Under the pieces are notes generated by a model that had not been told where the DNA came from, did no database searches, and worked only from the letters and a program-made list of their open reading frames with translations. Positions 9,701 through 18,444 of a stretch of 64,000 nucleotides of DNA are shown here, piece by piece. A program made the translations under genes and the position numbers. Source of the DNA: Ectopseudomonas chengduensis (lineage in GTDB: Bacteria > Pseudomonadota > Gammaproteobacteria > Pseudomonadales > Pseudomonadaceae). The stretch's first letter is position 1; the number at the start of each line of letters is the position of its first letter. Location of the stretch: the NCBI RefSeq assembly GCF_900102635.1, contig NZ_FMZQ01000004.1, positions 124,001 to 188,000 on the forward strand, read 5' to 3'.

Positions 9701-10120
9701 CTAGCGGTCGATCACCTGCCCGCGCATCGGCGCCAGGCGCGCCAGCAGGCGGTTCTGCGCCGGCGTCGGCACGCCCTCGGCCTCCATCGCGTCCTGCAGG
9801 TGCTCGACCAGGGCGTTGAAATCGCTGGGGGTCAGGCGCAGGCCCTTGTGACTCTCCTCCATGCTGTCGCCGGTGTAGACGCAGGGGCCGCCGCTCTCGA
9901 AGCACAGCTGTTCGATCAGCTTCTCACGCAGGCGCTCGATATCGATGTCGAGAAAGTGCCGGGCGATGCGCGGATCGCGCGCGCTGCCCAGCAGCATGCC
10001 TTCGACGATCCGCACGATACCGGGCTCCTCGCCCAGGGCGCGGTACAGGCCGTCGTCGCGCGGCGCCTGCTGGGCGCAGGCTGCCAGCAGCAGCGGCAGG
10101 CAGAGCATGGCCAGGCGCAC
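9701..10120 (-). CDS. Lipoprotein group 1 truncated haemoglobin
   Basis: This is a 139-residue truncated globin with a lipoprotein signal peptide (LLAAC, lipidated Cys at residue 15), so it should sit on the periplasmic side of a membrane. The short 2-over-2 globin fold is visible, and His91 in the ESHKGL segment is the expected proximal haem ligand. The start is a GTG preceded by GGGGAG. It is the last gene of a four-gene minus-strand operon with DUF3034, GGDEF/EAL and cupredoxin genes, 2 nt from its upstream neighbour. Exported truncated globins are unusual. A role in NO, O2 or redox sensing is inference. Confidence 0.82.
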   Translation of the reverse strand: MRLAMLCLPLLLAACAQQAPRDDGLYRALGEEPGIVRIVEGMLLGSARDPRIARHFLDIDIERLREKLIEQLCFESGGPCVYTGDSMEESHKGLRLTPSDFNALVEHLQDAMEAEGVPTPAQNRLLARLAPMRGQVIDR

Positions 10121-10122
10121 GT

Positions 10123-10974
10123 TCAGAAACTCCCCTGCACGGACAGGTAGACACCGTCCTGGTTATCCAGCGTGGCGATCTCGCCGAGTCGCGCGTAGGC
10201 CAGCACCAGGGCCAGGTTCTTGTTCGGGAAGTAGCCGACGAACAGATCGGCCCAGTCGCTCTCGCCGGCAAAGCTCAGGTTGTCGGGTTTTTCCCGGTAC
10301 TCGATGCCCACCGCCCAGTGCCGATCCAGCAACACCGCAACCGAGCCTTCCTTGAGCCAGGAATGGCGGTCGCGGCGGTCGCCGCCGAAGCCCAGCAGGC
10401 CCAGTTCGTTGGCCCGGCTGTAGCGCAGGTTGGCGTTGAGCAGCAGGTTGTAGCCGAAGGCACCGCCGAGAATCAGCCGGCTGGCCGCCAGGTAGCCTTC
10501 GCTGTCCTCGCGGCGCTGCGCGCCGACCAGGCTGGGCACGAGGAAGTCGCGCTGGCGCTTGTGCTGCAGGCCGAGGGCAATCTGCGGCAGGCGGTCATAG
10601 ATCAGATCGCCGGCCAGGCGCAGCTTGAGGCCGAGCACGTCCTGGCTGAGGCTGTTGTCCGGCAGGCGCAGGTCACGGGCCAGGGTGCCGAGGTCGAAGC
10701 GCTGACGTGCGTAGGACAGCTCGATGCGGTTGCCGTAGGCCGCCGCCACGCCGGCCACGTCGAGGCGGTAGTCGCCGGTCTCGACGCGGGTGGCGAACAC
10801 GTCTGCGCCCCACTCGCCGCGCTCGCCGTAACCGGCCAGCACCGCCCAGGGCGTGATCCCGCCGCCGGCGGCGCCTTCCAGGCTGGTGGCGCCGCCGGTG
10901 GCCAGCAGGCGGCCTTCGCCGGCAGCAGCCAGCTCGGCGCACAGGCACAGGCCCAACAGATAAGCGAGTCGCAT
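10123..10974 (-). CDS. DUF3034-family outer membrane beta-barrel-like protein
   Basis: This is a 283-residue exported protein with a signal peptide to about residue 18 (CAELAAA). The mature part alternates hydrophobic and polar residues with many Tyr/Arg/Leu turns, and the C-terminus YLSVQGSF ends in Phe, the pattern of an outer membrane barrel. I recognise it as DUF3034. Its function is unknown. It is tightly packed in the operon (3 nt from the GGDEF/EAL gene and 2 nt from the truncated haemoglobin gene), so it is likely part of the same envelope system. Confidence 0.75.
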   Translation of the reverse strand: MRLAYLLGLCLCAELAAAGEGRLLATGGATSLEGAAGGGITPWAVLAGYGERGEWGADVFATRVETGDYRLDVAGVAAAYGNRIELSYARQRFDLGTLARDLRLPDNSLSQDVLGLKLRLAGDLIYDRLPQIALGLQHKRQRDFLVPSLVGAQRREDSEGYLAASRLILGGAFGYNLLLNANLRYSRANELGLLGFGGDRRDRHSWLKEGSVAVLLDRHWAVGIEYREKPDNLSFAGESDWADLFVGYFPNKNLALVLAYARLGEIATLDNQDGVYLSVQGSF

Positions 10975-10977
10975 GCT

Positions 10978-13317
10978 TCAGTGCACCTTGGCCAGGGGGG
11001 AATGATAGGGTTGCGCCAGCCAGGCCTCGAAGGCCGCGGCGGCCAGCGGCCGGCTGATCAGGTAGCCCTGCGCGGTGTCGCAGTGCCAGCGCTGCAACAG
11101 GCTCAGGCTGGGCGCCAGTTCGACGCCCTCGGCCACCACCTTGAGGCCCAGGCTGTGGCTCATTTCGATGGTCGAGCGGACGATCACCGAGTCCTCGCTG
11201 TGGTCGTCCAGCTCGCGCACGAAACTCTGGTCGATCTTCAGCTCCTGCACCGGCATGCGCTTGAGCTGCGCCAGCGAGGAGTAGCCGGTGCCGAAATCGT
11301 CCACCGACAGGCCGATGCCGCAGCCGCGCAGGCCGTGCAGCACCTGCAGCGCGCGCTCGGGGTCGAGCATCACGCCGCTCTCGGTGATCTCGAAGATCAG
11401 TTGCTCCGGCGCCACCCGGTACTGCGCCAGCAGCGCGCCGACCCGTGCCGGCAGACCGACGTCGAGCAGGTCCTCGGTGGATATGTTCAGCGACAGCTGC
11501 ACCCAGACGCCGCGCCCGTCCCATTCCTGCAGCTGGCGCAGGGCCTCCTCGATGACCCAGGCGGTGAGCAGCTGGATGCTGCCGGTGCGCTCGGCCAGCG
11601 GGATGAATTCGCCGGGCGAGACCATGCCCAGCTGCGGGTGCTGCCAGCGCAGCAGGGCCTCGGCCTGGCGCACGCGACCCTCGCGGATGTCCAGCTTGGG
11701 CTGGTAGTGCAGCAGCAGTTGGCCCTGCGCGGCGGCGTGGCGCAGGTCGCGGATCAGGCGGATCTGCCGCTGCTGGGCGGCGTCGCGGCCCTGCTGGTAG
11801 AGCTGCAGGCGACCAGGTTGCTGGGCAGCGTCCTGCATGGCGATGCGCGCACGGCGCAGCAGGTCGTCCGGCGTGTCGCCGTCGGCCGGGTAGGCGGCGA
11901 TGCCGATGCGGCAGTCCAGGGCGACGTCCTGCGTGCCGATGCGCAGCGGCTTGAGCAGCAGTTGATGCAGACGGTCGGCGCTGGCCACTGCGCTGTCGCC
12001 GTCGCACTGCTCCAGCAGCAGAAGGAACTCGTCGCCCAGCAGGCGTGCCAGACTGTCGCCGGGGCGCAGGGTCGCTTGCAGGCGCCGGGCCAGCTGCTGC
12101 AGGGCCAGGTCGCCGCCGCCCTGGCCGCAGCTCTCGTTGATCGCGGCGAAGTTGCCCACGCCCAGGTACAGCAGCGCGGTGGGCCGCCCGGCGGTGATCG
12201 CGCTGCCCAGCCGCTCCAGCGCCAGGGTGCGATTGGGCAGACCGGTCAGCACGTCGTGCAGGGCGTTGTGCGCCAGTTGCCGCTCGCGCTCGGCGATGCC
12301 GCGCTGCATGTCGTTGACCGCCAGCGCCAGCAGGCCCAGCTCGTCGCTGCGAGCCAGGGCTACCGGCTGCTGGTAGTCGCCGCGGCCGATGCGCTGGGCA
12401 GTAGCGGCCAGTTCGCGCACCGGCCGCGACACGCTGCGTGCCAGCAACAGCGCGCCGACCAGCGAGGCGAGCATGGCCCCCAGGCTGATCAGCAGGATGC
12501 GCCGATCCAGCGGTGCGAACGCCGCCTCGGCCTCGCCGAGGGATTTGTGCAGCAGCGCCTCGACCCGGTAACCGGGGCCGCTGGCCAGCTGCAGGTGCTG
12601 GCCGAAGTAGTGCTCGACGCCGTCGTCGAGGCGCTGCGGCATCGCGCCGGCCACCTCCATCTGCGCCTCCAACAGGGCCTGGGCGCTGCCCGGCAAGGTG
12701 CTGATCCAGGTCGGCGCCGCGCCGTCGCGACTGGCCACCAGGCTCAGTTCCAGGTGGGTCAGCTCGCGCAGTTGCAGGGCGAATTCGTGGTCCACGGCAA
12801 AGCCCATCAGCACCCGGGCGATCGGCAGCGGCGCGCTCACCGTGGCATCTACCAGCAGGTAGATCTGCCTGCCGATGGGCAGCAGGAACAGCCGCGGGCC
12901 GTCGCGCCGCGGCAACTGCAGCTGGCCGTCGAGACGGGCCAGCGCCTTGGCATCGATGCCCGGGTCGGTACTCACCTGCAGGCTGCCGTCCAGCCCCAGC
13001 AGGAACACCGCGTCGGCGTTGATGCGCGCGCCCTGGTTGGCCAGTGCCGAGCGGATGGTCGGCGCATCGCCGCTGGCCACCGCGTCCTTGAAGCCGAAAT
13101 CGGCCGCCAGTACCTGGGCGGCCTGCTGCAGCTGGTCACTGCGCAGCGCCAGCAGTTGCTCGAAAACGAGGCTGCCGACGTTCAACTGCTCCTGCGCCTG
13201 GGCGCGCACTGCGGCATCGGTGGCGGCCTTCACCGCGACATAGAGAGCGCCGATCACCACCAGCAAAAGCAGGATGAGGACGCCGGCGATACGCGCCTGG
13301 AAGCTACTGCGCAGCAT
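10978..13317 (-). CDS. Membrane GGDEF/EAL protein, probable c-di-GMP phosphodiesterase
   Basis: This 779-residue protein has a membrane helix at about 9-31, a periplasmic sensor region (about 32-275), a second helix (about 278-300), HAMP (about 300-352), GGDEF (about 360-520) and EAL (about 530-770). The cyclase motif is degenerate: LGDEF near residue 428 instead of GGDEF, and the upstream metal Asp position reads LGVGNF instead of the usual LDLDxF. The EAL domain is intact (AEALLRW, NIS, EITE, VDDFGTGYSS, KIDQSF, VAEGVE). It should therefore hydrolyse c-di-GMP under control of a periplasmic signal. It overlaps the cupredoxin gene by 14 nt, which suggests that the cupredoxin partner feeds its sensor domain (inference). 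Confidence 0.88.
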   Translation of the reverse strand: MLRSSFQARIAGVLILLLLVVIGALYVAVKAATDAAVRAQAQEQLNVGSLVFEQLLALRSDQLQQAAQVLAADFGFKDAVASGDAPTIRSALANQGARINADAVFLLGLDGSLQVSTDPGIDAKALARLDGQLQLPRRDGPRLFLLPIGRQIYLLVDATVSAPLPIARVLMGFAVDHEFALQLRELTHLELSLVASRDGAAPTWISTLPGSAQALLEAQMEVAGAMPQRLDDGVEHYFGQHLQLASGPGYRVEALLHKSLGEAEAAFAPLDRRILLISLGAMLASLVGALLLARSVSRPVRELAATAQRIGRGDYQQPVALARSDELGLLALAVNDMQRGIAERERQLAHNALHDVLTGLPNRTLALERLGSAITAGRPTALLYLGVGNFAAINESCGQGGGDLALQQLARRLQATLRPGDSLARLLGDEFLLLLEQCDGDSAVASADRLHQLLLKPLRIGTQDVALDCRIGIAAYPADGDTPDDLLRRARIAMQDAAQQPGRLQLYQQGRDAAQQRQIRLIRDLRHAAAQGQLLLHYQPKLDIREGRVRQAEALLRWQHPQLGMVSPGEFIPLAERTGSIQLLTAWVIEEALRQLQEWDGRGVWVQLSLNISTEDLLDVGLPARVGALLAQYRVAPEQLIFEITESGVMLDPERALQVLHGLRGCGIGLSVDDFGTGYSSLAQLKRMPVQELKIDQSFVRELDDHSEDSVIVRSTIEMSHSLGLKVVAEGVELAPSLSLLQRWHCDTAQGYLISRPLAAAAFEAWLAQPYHSPLAKVH

Positions 13318-13990
13318 CTTCGGCGGCTTTCCTGAAGGCCTCGCCGAACGCGCTCGGCGCCGGCGGCGCGGGTGACTCGGCAGGACCGCTGCTGGCCAGG
13401 ACGAAACGCTGGCGCGGCGCCTGGGCGTCGAACTGCAGCTCGCCGGCGGCCTGCGGCAGCAGCTGCGGGTTGCCCGGGTGCCACAGGGTCACGGCGTAGC
13501 GCCCGGCCGGCAACTCGGCGATGGCCGCACGGCCGTGCTCGTCGCTGACGGCGAACCAGGGGTCGTCGGTGACGTAGATATAGCCGAGCATCCAGTCGTG
13601 GATATTGCAGCCGAGCACCACCAGCCCGGGCTTGTCGAACAGCACCGGTTCGCTCGGCGTGCCCTGGTACAGGCGCAGCTCGAAACGCTTGGCCGGCGAG
13701 AAGGAATAGACCTGGTGGCGGATGTCGTCGCTGTTGGGGAAGGACACCGAGGTGCCGGTGCGCACCGCCAGCACATGGGGCTGGAACTGCTTGTTGCGCT
13801 GATCCATGCGCGCCGGCGGCGATGCCTGTGGCGCGTGCAGCGGGCCGCGCAGGCTGATCACCGCATCGGCCAGCGGCTGGCCGGCGGCATCCACCAGCTC
13901 GGCCTGCAGCGCCGCGGCATGCGCCAGGCAGGGCAGGACCACGGCGGCGAACAGAACGAGGGGGAGCAGGCGGGAATTGCAACCAGTCAT
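13304..13990 (-). CDS. Periplasmic cupredoxin-like protein (MauA-neighbour/methylamine utilisation type)
   Basis: This is a 228-residue exported protein with a signal peptide to about residue 26 (CLAHAA). It has a carboxypeptidase-regulatory-like N-terminal part and a plastocyanin-type copper site: His92 in DDIRHQVYSFS and the Cys128-x-x-His131-x-x-Met134 cluster in VLGCNIHDWM. All four type 1 copper ligands are present. Database names for such proteins are often methylamine utilisation protein, but no methylamine dehydrogenase genes are here. It is the first gene of the operon that runs into GGDEF/EAL, DUF3034 and truncated haemoglobin genes. Confidence 0.8.
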   Translation of the reverse strand: MTGCNSRLLPLVLFAAVVLPCLAHAAALQAELVDAAGQPLADAVISLRGPLHAPQASPPARMDQRNKQFQPHVLAVRTGTSVSFPNSDDIRHQVYSFSPAKRFELRLYQGTPSEPVLFDKPGLVVLGCNIHDWMLGYIYVTDDPWFAVSDEHGRAAIAELPAGRYAVTLWHPGNPQLLPQAAGELQFDAQAPRQRFVLASSGPAESPAPPAPSAFGEAFRKAAEDAAQ

Positions 13991-14081
13991 GCGCGTACCT
14001 TGGCCCGAGCCGAAGGCCGGACGTTCATAGGATTACATGCCGTCCTGGCAACCGAGTTTGGCGTACTGAGGTGATAGCCTA

Positions 14082-14106
14082 GCTGGCCGGCGGCAAACCG
14101 GCCAGC
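14082..14106 (-). terminator. Hairpin downstream of araC-type gene
   Basis: GCTGGCCGG (14082-14090) pairs perfectly with CCGGCCAGC (14098-14106), just past the minus-strand stop at 14128. It lacks a T-run, so termination would be weak. Confidence 0.4.
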
Positions 14107-14127
14107 GGCAATTGGCCAGCAGCGGCG

Positions 14128-14877
14128 CTATTCTCGGCGCAGACGTTTCGGGGTCAGGCCCATATAGCGGCGCATGGCTGTGGTCAGCGCACTCTGGCTG
14201 GAGAAACCGCATTCCTCGGCGATACGCACCAGCGGCAGATTGCTCTCGCGCAGCATGCGCGCGGCGCGGTCGAGGCGAGTCTGAAGCAGGTACTGGTGTG
14301 GCGTGAGTCCAACGCTGTCCTTGAACTGGGCATGGAAGTGGCTGGGGCTCAGGCACATTTCGTGCGCCAGCTCGGCGACGCTGATACGCCGCGCCAGGTG
14401 CTCACCGATGTAATCGTCCAGGCGCTGCAGATCCAGCGCCCCTTGCGGCTGCCGGCGCTGTTCGCCAAACAGGCGCAGATGCAGGGCTCGGAGCAATACG
14501 CCGCCAAGAGAGCGTGCCAGAATCGAGTCGCTGCCGTAGCGCTCCAGCTCTGCGCCGGCATAGCTCAGCAGGTGCTGGAAATCGACATCGAGGGCGGGAT
14601 AACGCGGTGTTTCGAACAGACGGTGGAGCAGCTCCAGGTCTTCGCTGGGGGTATCCTGTTCGTCCAGGTCGAGAATCAGCATGCGGTTGTCGCCCATGCC
14701 GGCGAACTGGTGGGCGGCATCGCCCGGCACCAGGCAGGCGCGCATACGGCAGACTTCCCCACCGCGGCCGCCGACTTCGAATTCGGCGCGGCCGACCAGG
14801 GACATCACCAATTGGTGATGATCATGGGCATGTTCATGGGCCTGTTCATCCAGGCGGATCACACGGGCTTGCAGCAT
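14128..14877 (-). CDS. AraC-family transcriptional regulator with cupin sensor
   Basis: This is a 249-residue regulator. The N-terminal half is a cupin-like domain with a His-rich start (HEHAHDHHQLVMSLVG, residues 14-29) that could bind metal. The C-terminal 100 residues carry two helix-turn-helix units (ISVAELAHEMCLSPSHFHAQFKDSVGLTPHQY and LVRIAEECGFSSQSALTTAMRRYMGLTPKRLR, each listed as a motif span). It is transcribed away from the gene at 15123. An inverted repeat in the shared region may be its operator. The inducer and targets are unknown. Confidence 0.85.
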   Translation of the reverse strand: MLQARVIRLDEQAHEHAHDHHQLVMSLVGRAEFEVGGRGGEVCRMRACLVPGDAAHQFAGMGDNRMLILDLDEQDTPSEDLELLHRLFETPRYPALDVDFQHLLSYAGAELERYGSDSILARSLGGVLLRALHLRLFGEQRRQPQGALDLQRLDDYIGEHLARRISVAELAHEMCLSPSHFHAQFKDSVGLTPHQYLLQTRLDRAARMLRESNLPLVRIAEECGFSSQSALTTAMRRYMGLTPKRLRRE

Positions 14878-14903
14878 CGCAAAAGACTGGCGGCACGAAA
14901 CAA

Positions 14904-14978
14904 GGGTTGCACTTTACTCCTTTCCCAGGGAAAACGCCGCAACCACCCATCAGCGAAATGGTTGCACCTATAGCAACC
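14904..14978. promoter_or_regulatory. Candidate operator with GGTTGC repeats
   Basis: GGTTGC (14960-14965) and GCAACC (14973-14978) form an inverted repeat with a 7-nt spacer. A direct copy, GGTTGCAC, lies near 14905. The position between the divergent AraC-type gene and the gene at 15123 fits autoregulation, but no binding protein can be named. Confidence 0.35.
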
Positions 14979-15122
14979 AGCGCACCAAATCACAGCTCCG
15001 GACAGCCTCAGGCCCTATTACCGTGCACCCGATCAATCCCGCTGAACCGCATTACACAGCCTCCGGCAAATGGCAGGAGAGTTGCTTCGCTCCTTTCGAC
15101 CGTCCCTGACAAGCGAACCCCG

Positions 15123-15827
15123 ATGAGCGATGCCGCCCTCATTTTTCTGACCCTGCTGGTCGTGCTGCTCACACTGAGCTACTGGCTCACCCACCGCGCG
15201 GAAAATCGCCAGTTGAAAGCCAGCAAGCGGGCGGACACCGAGATCGTGCAGCGCTGCCTCGACCTGCTTCAGGCCCTGCAGAAACATCGTGGGCTGGGCG
15301 CGCAGCAGGATGCCGCGAGCGTCACGCAGCGCAATGCGCAGGCGCAGCAGCTGGATCAGCTCTGGCTGAACTGGCCCGGCGCCAGCATGCAACTACCTCC
15401 CCTGCAGCAACACTGGCCGCAGTTGCGCCGCAAACCCGCTGACTTCGATGCCCACTGCCGACTGATCGAAACACTGCTGACGGTGATCGAACAACTCGAA
15501 GATCGCCTCTACCGTCAACATCACCCCAGAATTCGCGGGCTCGGCGAGGCCTGCCGCTCGCTCGAAGACCTTGCCAGGCTGCGCGGCCTGGCGGTACGCG
15601 CGGCCAATTACGAGCGCTGCCCGCCTGGGCTACAGATGCAACTGCGCTTTCTCTGCAACCGCATGCTCGATCAGGAACAGGACTCGCATCTGCTCGCGCT
15701 GATCGAGCGCCTGCAGAGTGACCTGATCGAGTCGGCACAGATTCGCCTGGCGCCCGGTGAGTGCTTCGCCCTGCTCACCCCACTGATTGAGCAGCGCCTG
15801 CAAGGCATTCGCCTGAGCCTCGACTGA
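15123..15827 (+). CDS. Conserved membrane-anchored protein of unknown function
   Basis: This 234-residue protein has one N-terminal membrane helix (residues 4-22) and a cytoplasmic all-helical part. The segment LLQALQKHRGLG (about 48-59) resembles the motif found in NIT nitrate/nitrite-sensing domains, but I see no output domain. I start it at ATG 15123 (MSDAALIFL), because the longer frame runs through the divergent araC-type gene. It ends 61 nt before the Lon gene in the same orientation and may be cotranscribed with it. I do not recognise a function. Confidence 0.7.
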   Translation: MSDAALIFLTLLVVLLTLSYWLTHRAENRQLKASKRADTEIVQRCLDLLQALQKHRGLGAQQDAASVTQRNAQAQQLDQLWLNWPGASMQLPPLQQHWPQLRRKPADFDAHCRLIETLLTVIEQLEDRLYRQHHPRIRGLGEACRSLEDLARLRGLAVRAANYERCPPGLQMQLRFLCNRMLDQEQDSHLLALIERLQSDLIESAQIRLAPGECFALLTPLIEQRLQGIRLSLD

Positions 15828-15888
15828 AACGTTGAAAAAATCCTGCACTCGCCCCATGTAGCAACCAACGTACACGCAAAGGTGCTCC

Positions 15889-18285
15889 ATGAACGATCAG
15901 GACAACACCCCCGAAGCTGTCGAAGTTCACGTCAAGGCCGATAGCACCGGCCTGGTACTGCCCGCACAGCAGTTGCCGGACAAGCTCTACATCATCCCCA
16001 TCCACAACCGCCCGTTCTTTCCGGCGCAGGTGCTGCCGGTCATGGTCAACCAGCAGCCCTGGGGCCGCACGCTGACGCGCGTCGGCAATACCGAGCATAA
16101 ATGCCTGGCGGTATTCTTCGTCGACACCCCGCCGGACGAACATGGCGAGTTCGACCTCGATACCCTGCCAGAGCACGGCACACTGGTGCGTGTACATCAC
16201 GTCAGCGAGGAAGGCGGCAAACTGCAGTTCGTCGCCCAGGGACTGACCCGCGTGCGTATTCGCGGCTGGCTCAGCCGCCGCGGTCCGTACCTGGCCGAAG
16301 TGGAATATCCACAGCCACCGAACGATCCGCGTGACGAGGTCAAGGCCTACGGCATGGCGCTGATCAATGCGATCAAGGAGCTGCTGCCGCTCAACCCGCT
16401 ATACAGCGAGGAGCTGAAGAATTACCTCAATCGCTTCAGCCCCAACGACCCGTCGCCACTCACCGATTTCGCCGCCGCTCTGACCACCGCCTCCGGCCAG
16501 GAGCTGCAGGAAGTGCTGGATACCGTGCCCATGCTCAAGCGCATGGAAAAGGTGCTGCCGCTGCTGCGCAAGGAAGTGGAGGTCGGCCGCCTGCAGAAAG
16601 AGCTGTCGGCTGAGGTCAACAAGCAGATCGGCGAACGCCAGCGCGAATTCTTCCTCAAGGAGCAGCTCAAGCTGATCCAGCAGGAACTGGGCATCAGCAA
16701 GGATGACAAGAGTGCCGACCGTGAGGAATTTCTCGCCCGCCTCGAAGGCAAGACCCTGCCCGCACCGGCGCAGAAGCGCATCGACGAGGAGCTGAACAAG
16801 CTGTCGATCCTGGAAACCGGCTCGCCAGAATACGCCGTCACGCGCAATTACCTGGACTGGGCCACCGCCCTGCCCTGGGGCATTCACGGCGAGGACAAGC
16901 TCGACCTGGGCCGCGCGCGCAAGGTGCTGGACAAGCACCACGCCGGCATGGACGACATCAAGCAGCGCATCACCGAGTTCTTGGCCGTCGGCGCCTTCAA
17001 GGGTGAGATCGCCGGCTCCATCGTGCTGCTGGTCGGCCCGCCCGGCGTGGGCAAGACCAGCATCGGCAAGTCCATCGCCGAATCCCTCGGCCGGCCGTTC
17101 TATCGCTTCTCGGTAGGCGGCATGCGTGACGAAGCGGAGATCAAGGGCCATCGCCGCACCTACATCGGCGCCATGCCCGGCAAGCTGGTGCAGGCGCTGA
17201 AGGAAGCCGAGGTGATGAACCCGGTGATCATGCTCGACGAGATCGACAAGATGGGCACCAGCTACCAGGGCGACCCCGCCTCGGCGCTGCTGGAAACGCT
17301 GGACCCGGAGCAGAACGTCGAATTCCTCGACCACTACCTGGACCTGCGCCTGGACCTGTCCAAGGTGCTGTTCGTCTGCACCGCCAATACCCTCGATTCC
17401 ATCCCCGGGCCGCTGCTCGACCGCATGGAGGTGATCCGCCTGTCCGGCTACATCACCGAGGAAAAACTGGCCATCGCCAAGCGCCACCTGTGGCCCAAGC
17501 AGTTGGAGAAAGCTGGCGTGCCGAAAGCGCGCCTGTCCATCAGCGATGCGGCGCTGCGCACGGTGATCGAGGGCTATGCCCGCGAGGCCGGCGTACGCCA
17601 GTTGGAGAAACAGCTGGGCAAGCTGGTGCGCAAGTCGGTGGTGAAACTGCTGGACGATCCCGAGACGAAGATCCGCATCGGCGCCAAGGATCTCGAGGAA
17701 GCCCTGGGCATGCCGGTGTTCCGCAACGAGCGGGTGCTGGCCGGCACCGGGGTCATCACCGGTCTGGCCTGGACCAGCATGGGCGGCGCTACCCTGCCGA
17801 TCGAGGCGACGCGCATCCATACGCTCAATCGCGGCTTCAAGCTTACCGGCCAGCTCGGTGACGTCATGAAGGAGTCGGCGGAGATCGCCTACAGCTACGT
17901 CAGCTCGCATCTGAAACAGTTCGGTGGTGACCCGACCTTCTTCGACCAGGCCTTCGTCCACCTGCACGTACCGGAAGGCGCCACGCCCAAGGACGGCCCC
18001 AGCGCCGGCATCACCATGGCCAGCGCCCTGCTCTCCCTGGCGCGCAACCAGGCGCCGAAGAAGGGCGTGGCCATGACCGGCGAGCTGACCCTGACCGGCC
18101 AGGTGCTGCCCATCGGCGGCGTACGCGAGAAGGTGATCGCGGCGCGGCGGCAGAAGATCTTCGAACTGATCCTGCCGGAGGCCAACCGCGGCAGTTACGA
18201 GGAGTTGCCGGACTACCTCAAGGAAGGCCTGACCGTGCACTTCGCCAAGCGCTACGGCGATGTGGCGAAAGTGCTGTTCGACTAA
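15889..18285 (+). CDS. asrA: Lon-family ATP-dependent protease (AsrA type)
   Basis: This 798-residue LonA-architecture protease has a LAN substrate-binding domain (about 30-220), a coiled region, an AAA+ module with Walker A GPPGVGKTS (about 383-391) and Walker B VIMLDEIDK, and a protease domain with catalytic Ser in KDGPSAGITM (near 704) and Lys in GGVREKVIAA (near 747). It is distinct from the housekeeping Lon by its N-terminal extension. The icp gene downstream matches the P. aeruginosa PA0779 (asrA) - PA0778 (icp) order as I recall it. AsrA there is linked to the heat-shock and aminoglycoside stress response. Confidence 0.9.
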   Translation: MNDQDNTPEAVEVHVKADSTGLVLPAQQLPDKLYIIPIHNRPFFPAQVLPVMVNQQPWGRTLTRVGNTEHKCLAVFFVDTPPDEHGEFDLDTLPEHGTLVRVHHVSEEGGKLQFVAQGLTRVRIRGWLSRRGPYLAEVEYPQPPNDPRDEVKAYGMALINAIKELLPLNPLYSEELKNYLNRFSPNDPSPLTDFAAALTTASGQELQEVLDTVPMLKRMEKVLPLLRKEVEVGRLQKELSAEVNKQIGERQREFFLKEQLKLIQQELGISKDDKSADREEFLARLEGKTLPAPAQKRIDEELNKLSILETGSPEYAVTRNYLDWATALPWGIHGEDKLDLGRARKVLDKHHAGMDDIKQRITEFLAVGAFKGEIAGSIVLLVGPPGVGKTSIGKSIAESLGRPFYRFSVGGMRDEAEIKGHRRTYIGAMPGKLVQALKEAEVMNPVIMLDEIDKMGTSYQGDPASALLETLDPEQNVEFLDHYLDLRLDLSKVLFVCTANTLDSIPGPLLDRMEVIRLSGYITEEKLAIAKRHLWPKQLEKAGVPKARLSISDAALRTVIEGYAREAGVRQLEKQLGKLVRKSVVKLLDDPETKIRIGAKDLEEALGMPVFRNERVLAGTGVITGLAWTSMGGATLPIEATRIHTLNRGFKLTGQLGDVMKESAEIAYSYVSSHLKQFGGDPTFFDQAFVHLHVPEGATPKDGPSAGITMASALLSLARNQAPKKGVAMTGELTLTGQVLPIGGVREKVIAARRQKIFELILPEANRGSYEELPDYLKEGLTVHFAKRYGDVAKVLFD

Positions 18286-18295
18286 AGAGGCGTAT

Positions 18296-18363
18296 GTAGG
18301 AGCAAGCTCTGCTGGCGAAGCTTTTCAGGCCCGCCGACATTCGCGAGCAGAGCTCGCTCCTAC
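18296..18363. repeat. REP-type palindromic element
   Basis: Imperfect inverted repeat whose arms begin GTAGGAGCAAGCTCTGCT and end AGAGCTCGCTCCTAC, separated by a short loop. It sits directly after the Lon-type gene. This is the common Pseudomonas extragenic palindrome type. It may act as an mRNA 3' stabiliser or weak terminator. Confidence 0.8.
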
Positions 18364-18444
18364 AGCAAACCGCGCACCTCTACGGTCGCCACCGACAGGT
18401 CTATGCCGCTATGCTGGGCCAGGTTTCGTCGACTGGAGTTCGTC

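Noticed and set aside
10318..13335. 1005-codon open frame on the plus strand
   Set aside because: It is the antisense shadow of the GGDEF/EAL gene; its Gln/Ala/Leu-rich sequence has no domain and GC-rich codon bias explains the lack of stops.
14514..15122. Long N-terminal extension of the unknown gene at 15123
   Set aside because: It runs antisense through the araC-type gene and has no ribosome site, while ATG 15123 starts with a membrane helix.
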